Origin: Gillisia xinjiangensis
GTDB lineage: Bacteria; Bacteroidota; Bacteroidia; Flavobacteriales; Flavobacteriaceae
DNA length: 64,000 nucleotides
NCBI RefSeq assembly: GCF_046298265.1
Contig: NZ_JBKAHK010000006.1
Coordinates: 124,001 to 188,000, forward strand
Direction of reading: 5' to 3'
Under the pieces are notes generated by a model that saw only the letters and a program-made list of their open reading frames with translations, had not been told where the DNA came from and ran no database searches. Shown piece after piece: positions 8,099-17,410 of this stretch. Made by a program: the position numbers and the translations under genes. Within the stretch, counting starts at the first letter, position 1. Each line of letters starts with the position of its first letter.

Positions 8099-10264
8099 CT
8101 ATTGATTGCGTTTCATGTTGCTCATGGCAAAACTGAAAATCTTGCCATACAGCATAACTGTATCATCGTAGTTACCCAAACCTTCATGACCATTTAAATA
8201 ATCTATATCCATTAAAACAGGCATTTCTGCGTTTGATGAACTCTGTAGTTTGGCTATATACTTCCCACTATCCCACAAAGGAATGCGATCATCTTGGGAT
8301 GCAGGCATTATCAAGGTTGCCGGATATTCGTTTTCTGTATTCAGGTTATAATAGGGATCCATTTTAACAAGACCTGTGAATTCCAGGCTGTCTTTTACTG
8401 TTCCATATTCAAGGTAACTTGTGCTATTAGACGTAGCCGATGATTCCAAACCAAGAGGATTTAGTCTTGGTACTTCAGCAATAAATGAAGAAAAAAGGTC
8501 CGGACGTTCATTCACTGCCATACCTGCCGTAACACCACCTGCACTGGACGTATATAAAGAAATGAGTCCCTTTTTGGTAAAACCTTTTTCGATTAAAGCT
8601 TCAGTGCAGGAAATAAGATCTTTCCAGGAATTATGCTTTAATGTTTTCATTCCCTGTAAATGCCACTCTTTTCCCTTTTCTCCACCTCCTCTTACATGAG
8701 GAAATGCAAGAATTCCACCCCGGGCCGCCCAGTCTAAAAAAATTGGATAAAAAAAGGGACTCAGACTTTCCCCATAGGCTCCGTATACATAAATAAAAAC
8801 TTCATTATTTGAATTAAGTAGGCTGGGATTATAAAGAAGCGATAATGGTACCTCCACACCATCGTGACTTTTGACCATAATCTGCTCTGAAATTAGATCT
8901 TCAAATTCAGAATATAATATTTCTAATTGTAAACCTTCTTTCTGTAATCCTTCTTCTTCAGATATGAGGAATCTGGTGTAATTGGAGGTCCAACCATCTA
9001 ATTCTACCCCGATAGAATTATTCTTCACCGACCCTCCAAAGAAAGTAACATATCCCGGGGTAATGGGTGTTTTAAGGTTAGTGATATTTTTTTTCTTATC
9101 GATTTCCCATAGGCTAACTTCAACTCCGTACTTAGACCGCGAGTAATATACTTTATCCCTGGTCACATCAAATTGTGTAATCGGGTTTTCCATTGTTCCT
9201 TCGACCAATACTTCAGGATTATTGAAATTTGGATTCTGGATCTGGACGCGGCTTATTTGATTCCCGGTGTCATTTCCCTGCCGGAAAATAAACTCCTCCC
9301 CTCGCACTTCACCCTCAGTTAAATATACTTTCTGCTCATCTGTAAAAAAAGGAATCCAATTTAGGTTTCCTGATATTATATCTGAAACTTTTGCAATATA
9401 TCCATCATAGTGATCACTGGAACTTGCAGAATAACCAATTATGTATTTATCCTGACTGGAGCCAATTTTAACCTTCGGATAAAAATCAGGAGAAATATTT
9501 ACTGTATTACTATCACCGAAAACTTTATTATTAAGATCCAGGCTGTCTCCTAATTTGTGAAGAACCGAAAAGGAATTTCTCTTATACCCCGGTTCTTTTT
9601 GATCTACGATCGGAAAATAGAGATAAATAAAACCCGAACTATCAGGTAACCACTCAATGCCACCAAATGAAGGATTAATATTGGTAATTTCTTCTCTGTA
9701 GAACTTCTTGTTTTTTACATCCAAAACTCTAACAGTAGATGAAAAATTTTGATCGGGTCGATATCCAATGGCGATTTTTTTTCCATCAAACGAGGGTTTT
9801 AAATAGGTGATCGCTTTTATTTCATTATGATTTGCTGGGTCAAAGATTTCCACCTCTTCTGCCGAAAGATTTTCTTTAAAATATAGCTTTTGGGTACCCG
9901 AGGAGTCATCGTATTTTAAATAAAAATAATTTCCTTCTTCATTCACTTCAACCATGCTCATTGATCCGTTCTGACGATTCTGGAATTTTTCAAATTTCAC
10001 TAAATAATCTTGTAGCAGATTATTATTCGAAAAATAAGCCTCAGCCAATGAATCCTGGGATTTTAACCATTGGACAATCATTGGATCTTCAAGGTTATTC
10101 AGGTTAGCATAATCATCTATAAGTGTTATACCAAAATTATGCGAGGTCAGCACTTGCTTGGGAAGAGATGGGTATTGTGATTGAACAAAGTTTTCCTGAC
10201 CAAAAGAAATGGTTAAAGATACTAAGCTCATATAAAGGAATAGAAATTGATCTTTCATTTTCAT
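8099..10264 (-). CDS. secreted prolyl oligopeptidase (S9A family)
   Basis: A 721-residue serine peptidase that cleaves short peptides after proline. An N-terminal signal peptide ('FLFLYMSLVSLTISFGQ') sends it to the periplasm or beyond. Residues about 30-450 form the beta-propeller that admits only small substrates. Residues about 455-721 form the alpha/beta-hydrolase domain with Ser574 ('YTSSAGG', where the usual GxSxGG begins with Thr), Asp658/659 ('PASQDDRIP') and His693 ('NGHEGLG'), so the triad is intact. It lies directly after the double-glycine peptide gene, separated by a terminator. The mature peptide would be short and contain Pro-Lys-Pro, a suitable substrate, so processing or inactivation of that peptide is likely (inference). 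Confidence 0.88.
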   Translation of the reverse strand: MKMKDQFLFLYMSLVSLTISFGQENFVQSQYPSLPKQVLTSHNFGITLIDDYANLNNLEDPMIVQWLKSQDSLAEAYFSNNNLLQDYLVKFEKFQNRQNGSMSMVEVNEEGNYFYLKYDDSSGTQKLYFKENLSAEEVEIFDPANHNEIKAITYLKPSFDGKKIAIGYRPDQNFSSTVRVLDVKNKKFYREEITNINPSFGGIEWLPDSSGFIYLYFPIVDQKEPGYKRNSFSVLHKLGDSLDLNNKVFGDSNTVNISPDFYPKVKIGSSQDKYIIGYSASSSDHYDGYIAKVSDIISGNLNWIPFFTDEQKVYLTEGEVRGEEFIFRQGNDTGNQISRVQIQNPNFNNPEVLVEGTMENPITQFDVTRDKVYYSRSKYGVEVSLWEIDKKKNITNLKTPITPGYVTFFGGSVKNNSIGVELDGWTSNYTRFLISEEEGLQKEGLQLEILYSEFEDLISEQIMVKSHDGVEVPLSLLYNPSLLNSNNEVFIYVYGAYGESLSPFFYPIFLDWAARGGILAFPHVRGGGEKGKEWHLQGMKTLKHNSWKDLISCTEALIEKGFTKKGLISLYTSSAGGVTAGMAVNERPDLFSSFIAEVPRLNPLGLESSATSNSTSYLEYGTVKDSLEFTGLVKMDPYYNLNTENEYPATLIMPASQDDRIPLWDSGKYIAKLQSSSNAEMPVLMDIDYLNGHEGLGNYDDTVMLYGKIFSFAMSNMKRNQ

Positions 10265-10280
10265 TGTTTTAAATTTTAAA

Positions 10281-10306
10281 AAGCCCGGAATAGTCCGGGC
10301 TTTTTT
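10281..10306 (-). terminator. terminator between peptide gene and peptidase gene
   Basis: A perfect 9-bp stem (10281-10289 with 10294-10302), GC-rich, with a 4-base loop. On the minus strand it is followed by a short U tract. It lies 12 bases after the peptide stop codon and 17 bases before the peptidase start, so it should limit read-through. The peptide could thus be made in excess over the peptidase. Confidence 0.8.
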
Positions 10307-10318
10307 GCTTTAAGCTGA

Positions 10319-10444
10319 TTAATCCTTACCCGGTTTAGGCCGTCTAACCTTGTCGCGGTCAATTCCAGCAGTACTTCCGCCGCCTTTAATTTTTTCCAGA
10401 TTTTTCAAAGCTCTTCCCTGGTAATCTTGCAATGTTTTTTTCAT
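10319..10444 (-). CDS. small double-glycine leader peptide (putative bacteriocin or pheromone precursor)
   Basis: A 41-codon gene, too short for most gene callers. The N-terminal leader (MKKTLQDYQGRALKNLEKIK) ends with Gly21-Gly22, the cleavage motif used by C39 peptidase exporters. Leu13, Leu16 and Ile19 sit at the hydrophobic spacing typical of such leaders. The predicted mature part is 19 residues, starts with GSTAG and ends with RRPKPGKD; it is basic and proline-containing with no cysteine. The gene lies 88 bp after the TPR-AraC regulator, in the same direction as the C39 ABC exporter, and is followed by its own terminator. The sequence shows leader, cleavage site and context; activity as pheromone or antimicrobial is inferred. 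Confidence 0.82.
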   Translation of the reverse strand: MKKTLQDYQGRALKNLEKIKGGGSTAGIDRDKVRRPKPGKD

Positions 10445-10532
10445 GATTGAAAATTTTAAATGTTAATAATTATTTGCGTGCTACTAAATAACTACATCGG
10501 AAAACAAATAGCAATACATACATACCCTCCAT

Positions 10533-12251
10533 TTATAAATGACGGTCAACTTTTCTTGAATTCAGCTCCTTTATAAATTTAGACGGGTATACACCGGTGT
10601 TTCTATAAAAGGCTTTAGAAAAAGACTCACTTGTCTTAAATCCAAATATCTCAGCCAAACCCGGATTACTAAATTTCAATAGAGAAGGATCATTATTTAA
10701 CTTACGGATAGCTTCCGCTACACGAAGACCTTTTAGATAGTCAGGAAACGTTTTCCCTTTATATGTATTGATAATTATTGAAAGGTAGGAAGTATTAGTC
10801 TCCAATTCCTTGGAAAGAGTGGACATATCTAAATCTTTATCTAAAAATCTTTCAGAGTTTTCGAACCCTTCCAGTTTATTTAAAATATCATTTCTGACAT
10901 CCTCCGGTACAGAACTTGGAGGGTTATTGACGGGCTCATTTATTATTTTTTTTCTTACTGAACCTTCTTCCAATAAAACTTTTAATTTTTTTTGCATCCG
11001 GGTCGATCTCACAAAGAAAAATATTCCAGTGAAGCTTGCTAAACCTGCCAGAAATCCAACAGCGGTAATTATTGTTTTTTTATTTTCCAGCTGTGCTTCA
11101 GCTTCTCTTTTTTGACGCTTTAAATAAGGAATATCATAAGAAGCCATAGCTGCATTTATAATATTTTCCTGTTTTGTGGAATGTAGACTATCATAAGTAA
11201 TTAACTTCCCGATGTATTCTATCTGACTCTTTTTATCATTCTGATCCATGGAATGGAGAATTAGTTGATGATAGACATCTTTTACCTCTAAAAAAGGGTC
11301 ACCCGTTGATGTTACTATGGAATCAATCTCTTTAAAATACTTAATAGAAAGATCTTTATTATTCAACCTGCCCTCTATTTTACCCAGGTAATATAGCTTT
11401 ATAGCTTTACTGGTCCCATCAAGAGAACCACTGTATTTTAAAAGTGTATCTCTGGCCTTACCCAAAGCGCCTTCATAAAAATTAATTTGTGCGTCTAAAA
11501 GAATAAAATCTTGAAAATTAACCTTGTCCTTCAATGCTGAAGTTAAATCTATACCGGGGTTGGCATAGAACCTTGCTGAATCAATTGACTGTAACCTTAA
11601 ATGAGTGAGGGAGAGATTAAACAACAGTTCTATGTAATCTTCGTAATGTTGTGTCTCAAAATTTTTATCTTTCTTCAGTAATTTTAAGGATTTATTGAAA
11701 ATTTCCGCTGCAGCATAATGCTGTCCGTAAATATTTCGAATGGAAGCAATAGCAAGTGCAAATTCCTTTTGTTGTTCCACATTATTTTTCCTTATAGCGT
11801 AATTATATGCAGTAAGATATTCGGTAAGAGCTAGCTGAAAATTTCCAGATTCATAATAAAGATGTCCTTTCAGCGCGTATCCAATCGCAGGATAATTTGA
11901 ATGAATACTCTCTTCGGTAAGCAAAATGACTGAATCTGCATATGCCAATGCAGGAAGAGTTTCTTCTAAAGTTGTTTTATAATAATAGGCTCTGGCTTTT
12001 TCAAGATTATTATTTTCTAAAGTAGCTTTTCTCAAATGTATTTTGATAAGCTTTCCCAAAGCTGCGCTATCTTCTTCTTCCAAAGCCTCATATTCCAGAT
12101 CATGGATTTCTTCATAAGATAATTTTGTCGTCACGTTTTCATAACTCTTGCCCGGAATATCCTGCGAATACCCATAAAAAGAGATGGCTCCACTTGATGC
12201 TAACATTAAGTAGATAAAGATTGATTTATATGTTTTCGGGTTTACTGCCAT
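10533..12251 (-). CDS. membrane-spanning TPR sensor / AraC-type transcription regulator
   Basis: A 572-residue one-component regulator. An N-terminal hydrophobic segment (about 11-30) precedes a long helical TPR region (about 45-385, for example 'YALKGHLYYESGNFQLALTE' and 'LYYLGKIEGRLNNKDLSIKY'). A transmembrane helix follows at about 395-418 ('VGFLAGLASFTGIFFFV'), then a C-terminal AraC/XylS double HTH (about 470-568, 'LAEIFGFKTSESFSKAFYRN'). The likely topology puts TPRs in the periplasm and HTH in the cytoplasm, so it could sense an exported ligand directly. It starts 12 bp after the HlyD gene, in one operon with the exporter, and precedes the peptide gene. Sensing of the exported peptide is inferred. 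Confidence 0.85.
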   Translation of the reverse strand: MAVNPKTYKSIFIYLMLASSGAISFYGYSQDIPGKSYENVTTKLSYEEIHDLEYEALEEEDSAALGKLIKIHLRKATLENNNLEKARAYYYKTTLEETLPALAYADSVILLTEESIHSNYPAIGYALKGHLYYESGNFQLALTEYLTAYNYAIRKNNVEQQKEFALAIASIRNIYGQHYAAAEIFNKSLKLLKKDKNFETQHYEDYIELLFNLSLTHLRLQSIDSARFYANPGIDLTSALKDKVNFQDFILLDAQINFYEGALGKARDTLLKYSGSLDGTSKAIKLYYLGKIEGRLNNKDLSIKYFKEIDSIVTSTGDPFLEVKDVYHQLILHSMDQNDKKSQIEYIGKLITYDSLHSTKQENIINAAMASYDIPYLKRQKREAEAQLENKKTIITAVGFLAGLASFTGIFFFVRSTRMQKKLKVLLEEGSVRKKIINEPVNNPPSSVPEDVRNDILNKLEGFENSERFLDKDLDMSTLSKELETNTSYLSIIINTYKGKTFPDYLKGLRVAEAIRKLNNDPSLLKFSNPGLAEIFGFKTSESFSKAFYRNTGVYPSKFIKELNSRKVDRHL

Positions 12252-12263
12252 ACTAATTTTATT

Positions 12264-13553
12264 TTAGGTTGTCCAAAGCTGTCGGAACTGATAAAAAACC
12301 CGCTCAAGTAAAGTCACTTCCTCAAGCACTATTTCTGCTGTCCCTATTAATTCTTGATGAAGGATTAGTTCTTTTCCATAAGAAGTAACCAAACCATCCA
12401 CATCCAAATACACAACGTAAGATGGAACTGACTCCCGGCTTGGCACCTCTGATATCGAATTAACGCTTGCCTTTATAATTCCCCATTCCCTATAAGGATA
12501 ATTGTCTAGTCTTAAATAAACCAATTGGCCTCTACTAATCTGTCCGGAATTTTGAGCAGGAACGATACATTTGCCCAATAGATCATTCCTGGCAAATGGA
12601 ACAATAGTGAATACAACCTCGCCTTCTATAATATTTTGATGTTCACCCCAAACTTGGTTAATAGAAAGCCTACCTGCAATAGGACTTTTTATAATATTTT
12701 CATCTTCCCATTCGGTAATGCTGTTGAAAAGATTCTGCCGAGAAAAAACCAATGCCGCTTCCTGAATGCTTAATTTTCTTTCTTCCGAAGTCCTTAAGAG
12801 TTCAAGATCACCTTTAGTCCTGCTCTTGTCAGCTTGGAGTTGGATTATCTGTTGTTTGAGTAAAAAAATTTCCCGGTTCTTCTCGGTATGTTGCAACTCA
12901 ATCTTTTCCAAATCAAATTTAGAGATCACTCCTTTTTCATATAATTGACGATGGCGATTTATGTTCGCTGTTGAAATAGAAAGACTATTTTCCATTAAGT
13001 AAAACTCCTCCTCTTTGGAATTTAGAATTGAACCCTGGTTCAAACTATTTTGAAGCAACTGTTGCTCCATGGCTTTGTTCTGGCCGAGTGTACTTTCTAA
13101 GATAACGGTGTGATAGTCTTCTAAAAATCTATTGTAAGCTGCCTGCAAGGAAATTCCTAAATTTAAGGTTACCGGAAATTCTGTTATCAATGCATCCAGA
13201 GATAATATTTGTGACAAATCCTTCATTAATACTTCTTTTAAGAAAGCAACGTCTCTTTGATTTGCTGGATTATCAAGAACTGCTACAATATCTCCTACTG
13301 CTATGGAATCTCCCGGTTTATAAAAGATTGCAGAAAGCTTTCCGTCCCTTTTTGCCTTAATTTCAACAGGTGGATTCTTTGAAGTAACAGTTACAGTTCC
13401 TTTTACTACCTGATTGAAAGAAACTAATGCAGCCAGAAGTAGAACCAGAAGGAAGAATATAAATATATAGACAGTACCGCGGCGCAATAAATAACCAGGC
13501 TCAATATCCAAAGGATTATTCCCGTTCTTATGATATTCTCTATGCTCCCTCAT
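12264..13553 (-). CDS. HlyD-family periplasmic adaptor of the peptide exporter
   Basis: A 429-residue membrane-fusion protein. One transmembrane helix (about 30-50, 'IFIFFLLVLLLAALVSFNQV') is followed by a barrel-sandwich half-motif ('KRDGKLSAIFYKPGDSIAVG'), a long coiled coil (about 100-280), the second half-motif ('IIKSPIAGRLSINQVWGEHQ') and a beta-barrel end. It links the inner-membrane C39 ABC exporter to an outer-membrane channel; no TolC gene is nearby, so a chromosomal one would be used. The start lies one base after the exporter stop codon, so the two are cotranscribed. Confidence 0.9.
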   Translation of the reverse strand: MREHREYHKNGNNPLDIEPGYLLRRGTVYIFIFFLLVLLLAALVSFNQVVKGTVTVTSKNPPVEIKAKRDGKLSAIFYKPGDSIAVGDIVAVLDNPANQRDVAFLKEVLMKDLSQILSLDALITEFPVTLNLGISLQAAYNRFLEDYHTVILESTLGQNKAMEQQLLQNSLNQGSILNSKEEEFYLMENSLSISTANINRHRQLYEKGVISKFDLEKIELQHTEKNREIFLLKQQIIQLQADKSRTKGDLELLRTSEERKLSIQEAALVFSRQNLFNSITEWEDENIIKSPIAGRLSINQVWGEHQNIIEGEVVFTIVPFARNDLLGKCIVPAQNSGQISRGQLVYLRLDNYPYREWGIIKASVNSISEVPSRESVPSYVVYLDVDGLVTSYGKELILHQELIGTAEIVLEEVTLLERVFYQFRQLWTT

Positions 13554-13554
13554 C

Positions 13555-15741
13555 TCAAATTTTTAGTTGGTTTTTGATCAGGTTATGGTAAACTCCTTTA
13601 TTTAAAATTAAATCATGGTGATTACCTCTTTCCACAATTTCCCCCTTATTCATAACCAGTATTTGATCAGCATTCATTACTGTGGATAGCCTATGGGCTA
13701 TGATTACAACCGTTCTGTTTTTATAAAAAGAATCAAGGTTGTCAGTAATAAATTTTTCGTTTTCCGAATCTAATGAGCTGGTGGCTTCGTCCAGGAATAA
13801 GTAATCCGGATTTTTATAGATTGCCCTTGCCAGTAAAATTCTTTGTCTTTCTCCGCCACTTAGAAGCTGGCCATTTTCACCAATCCTTGTCTGATAACCA
13901 AGCGGCAGATTCTCGATGAATTCATTTAGGTTAACCATTTCCGCAGCTTTGCGCAACGACGTACGGTCTACGGGAATATCCGGCTTTGATTCCGTAATAT
14001 TCCTCTCAATTGTATCGTTAAAAAGACATCCATCCTGCATTACAACTCCACACCTACTCCGCCACAGGGCTGTATTGATATCTCCCAGATATTCATCTCC
14101 GACTCTCAGGGAGCCTTTCCAGGGTTTATAAAATTTCAGAAGCAGTTTTAACAAAGTTGTCTTTCCTGAACCGCTCGAACCCACAATTGCTGTAATCTTT
14201 CCTTGGGGAATTGTTATACTAAGATCATTTAGCAAGGGAGACAAGGAAGGGTTTCCATAACCAAAACTAAGATTCCTAAAGTGAAGATCGCCTTCGGGTT
14301 TGATATTGTCATACCTTCTCTTACCATCTTCAGGTATTTGATTATGTACTTCAGCCAATCTGTTAAAAGAGAGTCTGGCACTCTGGTAATCTGTAAGAAA
14401 ATTGATAATATTGGAAATAGGCAAGGATAGATTACCTATAATAAATTGAATTGCCAACATTGCCCCTAAAGTTATTTGCCCTGTGATTACGGCCTTTGCA
14501 GACCAGAAAATTATCAAAATATTAGTTAATTCATTTAGGAATAGTCCACCTTTAATTTGAGCCTGCCCTACACCTAAAATCTTTGACTTTATCCTGAAAA
14601 GACTATTTTGGTTGATTTCCCACTCCCCCTTTCTTCTGTTCTCTGAATTGTTTAATTTTATTTCTGAAACAGCCAGAATTATCTGAAGAAATAACGATTG
14701 GTCTTTCCTGTTTAGATCGAAAAGCTGGTTATCCAGGAGTTCCTTTTTCTTCATAAATAACAGGGACCACCCGAAAAATAGAGATGTTCCGGTGAAAAAT
14801 ATGAGTGCTATAGAGGGATGGAAGTAGAATAATACTATTCCAAATATTACTATAGAAAGGATATCAAAAGGGATATTCAATCCACGTCCGGTTAGAAAAT
14901 CGTCTATCCTTTGATGATCATAGATTCTTTGCATAAAATCTCCCGTGGTTTTTGATTCGAAATATTTTAAAGGAAGTTTCAGCAATTTTCCCAAGAAATC
15001 TGAAAGCATTTGAATATTTACACGAGTACTTATATACAACAGGATCCAGTCCCTGATGACTTCTGATACTGAACGTGTTAAAAACAAAAAGAACTGTGAT
15101 AATAGTATAAGATTGATGAAACCAAAATCTTCATAGTTTATTCCATAGTCCACGAGACTCTGGGTAAGGAAAGGAAGCATTAATTGAATTGTGGCCGCAA
15201 TTAATAAACCGAGAAACAACTGGTTTATATATTTCTTATAAGGTTTGAGATACTCAAGTAGAAATCCCAAACCATCTTTCTTCTCCATTTCAGGAGGTTC
15301 CTCGTCAAAGAAATAATCTGTGGGTTCAACCAGAAGAAGAATACCCTGATCTTTCTCTGCCTCTGCCCACTTCTCGATAAATTCATGATGCTTGTATTTC
15401 ACCCTGCCATAGGCTGGGTCAGAAACATAGATGAACTTTGAGCTAATCTTATAAATTATTATAAAATGATTCCCCTCCCAATGGGCAATGGCAGGAAGGG
15501 GTACTTCTGAAATTAATTCCTGAAAATCTGCTTTAATTCCGACGGATTCTATTCCCAATTTGCTTAATGCTTTGGCAAGACCATCCAATGAAGCCCCATC
15601 CCTTTGCAGAAAAGAGATTTGTCTTAAATATTCCAGATCATATTTTTTTCCGAAGAATTCAGTGAGCATCTTAATACAAGAGGGGCCACAATCCATCTGA
15701 TCCAGTTGACGATACACGGGAAAATCGATAGTCCTAAACAT
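13555..15741 (-). CDS. peptidase-containing ABC exporter (C39 peptidase + permease + ATPase)
   Basis: A 728-residue bacteriocin-type exporter that removes a double-glycine leader and exports the peptide. The N-terminal C39 cysteine peptidase has Cys18 ('QMDCGPSC'), His92 ('GNHFIIIY') and Asp108 ('SDPAYG'), so the catalytic triad is complete. The membrane domain spans about 165-440. The ATPase domain has Walker A GSSGSGKTT, signature 'LSGGERQRI' and Walker B 'YLFLDEATSSLD'. It is first in the operon with the HlyD adaptor and TPR-AraC regulator. The only double-glycine peptide I found nearby is the 41-residue gene at 10319-10444, its probable substrate. Confidence 0.93.
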   Translation of the reverse strand: MFRTIDFPVYRQLDQMDCGPSCIKMLTEFFGKKYDLEYLRQISFLQRDGASLDGLAKALSKLGIESVGIKADFQELISEVPLPAIAHWEGNHFIIIYKISSKFIYVSDPAYGRVKYKHHEFIEKWAEAEKDQGILLLVEPTDYFFDEEPPEMEKKDGLGFLLEYLKPYKKYINQLFLGLLIAATIQLMLPFLTQSLVDYGINYEDFGFINLILLSQFFLFLTRSVSEVIRDWILLYISTRVNIQMLSDFLGKLLKLPLKYFESKTTGDFMQRIYDHQRIDDFLTGRGLNIPFDILSIVIFGIVLFYFHPSIALIFFTGTSLFFGWSLLFMKKKELLDNQLFDLNRKDQSLFLQIILAVSEIKLNNSENRRKGEWEINQNSLFRIKSKILGVGQAQIKGGLFLNELTNILIIFWSAKAVITGQITLGAMLAIQFIIGNLSLPISNIINFLTDYQSARLSFNRLAEVHNQIPEDGKRRYDNIKPEGDLHFRNLSFGYGNPSLSPLLNDLSITIPQGKITAIVGSSGSGKTTLLKLLLKFYKPWKGSLRVGDEYLGDINTALWRSRCGVVMQDGCLFNDTIERNITESKPDIPVDRTSLRKAAEMVNLNEFIENLPLGYQTRIGENGQLLSGGERQRILLARAIYKNPDYLFLDEATSSLDSENEKFITDNLDSFYKNRTVVIIAHRLSTVMNADQILVMNKGEIVERGNHHDLILNKGVYHNLIKNQLKI

Positions 15742-16067
15742 AACAAATGAAACTAATTACACTTAAATTTAATTTGGAATTGAATAGGTTCAATCTCAAA
15801 TTAGCGCTGATTTATAAATCACGTTCTTTTGGAATAGAAATAGGGGAAGATCTTTTCCTTCAATAATGTAAAATGTAAGATTTGTTTAATCGCGGATTAA
15901 TGTTTAATCTTTCAATCGATTGGGCTACAGAAATTTAAGAAAAAAAATTAAATGTTTTTAATAAATTTTTAATCTGAACGAGAAATTTAAAAAAAATGGA
16001 TCAAAATGAATAACCATTTTGACCCAATAATAAAAAGTTCTCCCATATATTAAAATAGTCCCTTAGC
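15742..16067. other. 326-bp spacer upstream of the exporter operon
   Basis: No open frame of interest. It should contain the promoter of the exporter operon, but I found no clean TTTG/TAnnTTTG pair. Its right part holds the integrase terminator. Confidence 0.6.
15998..16025 (-). terminator. Rho-independent terminator of the integrase gene
   Basis: An 11-bp stem with one mismatch (15998-16008 with 16015-16025) and a 6-base loop. On the minus strand it is followed by a run of U residues. It lies 43 bases after the integrase stop and isolates the integrase from the exporter operon downstream. Confidence 0.8.
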
Positions 16068-17351
16068 CTAAATAGGTGAATTTGGTTTAGGCATAACTTG
16101 TTTCCCTTGGTTCAGAATCTCCCGTAAAGCGTTGATGTCCTGACTCACCTTGTTTTCTAAAACCCTGGCATAGACTTGAGTAGTTGAAATTTTTGTATGT
16201 CCTAAAAGCTTAGAAACCGTCTCAATAGGCACTCCATTACTTAAAGTTACAGTGGTTGCAAATGTATGCCTTGCCATATGGAAAGTTAGGTTCTTTTTTA
16301 TACCACAGTACATTGCAACTTCTTTTAGATAGACATTTAATTTCTCATTGGTAATTACGGGTAATAGTGAACCGGTGACCATTGTCACAGGATGATGCTC
16401 ATATTTCCTTATTAGCTCTAAAGCTGGGTCAAGTAATGGAACTCTTATAGGTGTATTGGTTTTCTGCCTTTTTGTGACAATCCATTTGTTGCCATCATTT
16501 CCAACAGAAATATTGTTTCCTGTCAGCTTCATTATATCAACATAACTTATCCCGGTATAACAGCTAAAGACGAAAAGATCCCGTACCCGGTCCAACCTTT
16601 CAGCCGGAAATACAAATGTTTCCAAATTTGATAATTCATTATCTGATAAAAATTCGCGATCGGTTTTCTCAAAAGTGTTTTTCCAGCGCCTGAAAGGATC
16701 TTTATCTATCCACTCCATATGGTAAGCCAGCGTAACCATTTTTCGCAACCGCTGAATATGCTTCATAACGGTATTATGTTTCATCGCCTTCGGATGGCCT
16801 TTTGGATAATACGAATTAAGAAAATTCTCGAAATCACATAGAAACTTATAATCCAGTTCTTTAAGATATAAATCTGGAGTTTTACGTTCCTTATTAATGA
16901 ATTTAAAGATATAATTTTCTGTAATTCCATAATTTCTAATAGAACCCACAGCGAGCGTACTCTCTATCTTCTTGGAATGGTAATCAATGAGGTTTTGAAG
17001 AGATTTAGAATTCTCATCTTCTCCAAGGAAAGTAGCCTTAATTAACTGGGCAGTAACTTTCTTACCCTGAGAAGTTAATTCCTGATAACATTGAAAAAGT
17101 CGGGATTTTGCAGAATCCAGATGTAGATTTAATTGTTTTGCTTTAGCAGAGTTGCCCTTGGCTCTTCTTTTTTGGGAATCCCATAATTCAAGTGAAATTT
17201 CACGTTTTAAACTAACAAGAACCCTCCTTTGGTTGACCGTAATTCTTGCATAAATAATCCCGTCATTAATTTTTTCATTTTTTGGCTTTACCCAAAAATG
17301 TACTGAAAATGTGTTTGTAGTTCGCATTGCTGTCATCTTTAAATTAAACAA
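16068..17351 (-). CDS. tyrosine recombinase/integrase, IntDOT type
   Basis: A 427-residue site-specific recombinase. An arm-binding N-terminal domain (about 15-90, 'GIIYARITVNQRRVLVSLKR') precedes a SAM-like core-binding domain (about 110-215) and the catalytic domain. Active-site residues seen are Lys297, His358-x-x-Arg361, His385 and Tyr394. The first catalytic arginine (Arg I) is replaced by Ser269 in 'YTGISYVDI'. The CTnDOT integrase also lacks Arg I, so this is a family trait and not a defect. The start at 17351 could instead be Met9 (17327). The 3' end of tRNA-Arg lies 209 bp upstream, likely near the attachment site. Confidence 0.93.
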   Translation of the reverse strand: MFNLKMTAMRTTNTFSVHFWVKPKNEKINDGIIYARITVNQRRVLVSLKREISLELWDSQKRRAKGNSAKAKQLNLHLDSAKSRLFQCYQELTSQGKKVTAQLIKATFLGEDENSKSLQNLIDYHSKKIESTLAVGSIRNYGITENYIFKFINKERKTPDLYLKELDYKFLCDFENFLNSYYPKGHPKAMKHNTVMKHIQRLRKMVTLAYHMEWIDKDPFRRWKNTFEKTDREFLSDNELSNLETFVFPAERLDRVRDLFVFSCYTGISYVDIMKLTGNNISVGNDGNKWIVTKRQKTNTPIRVPLLDPALELIRKYEHHPVTMVTGSLLPVITNEKLNVYLKEVAMYCGIKKNLTFHMARHTFATTVTLSNGVPIETVSKLLGHTKISTTQVYARVLENKVSQDINALREILNQGKQVMPKPNSPI

Positions 17352-17410
17352 TTAATAGTTAGATGAAGTCAAATCAACAATACAAATTCAAATATCAAAT
17401 TACCCATAAA

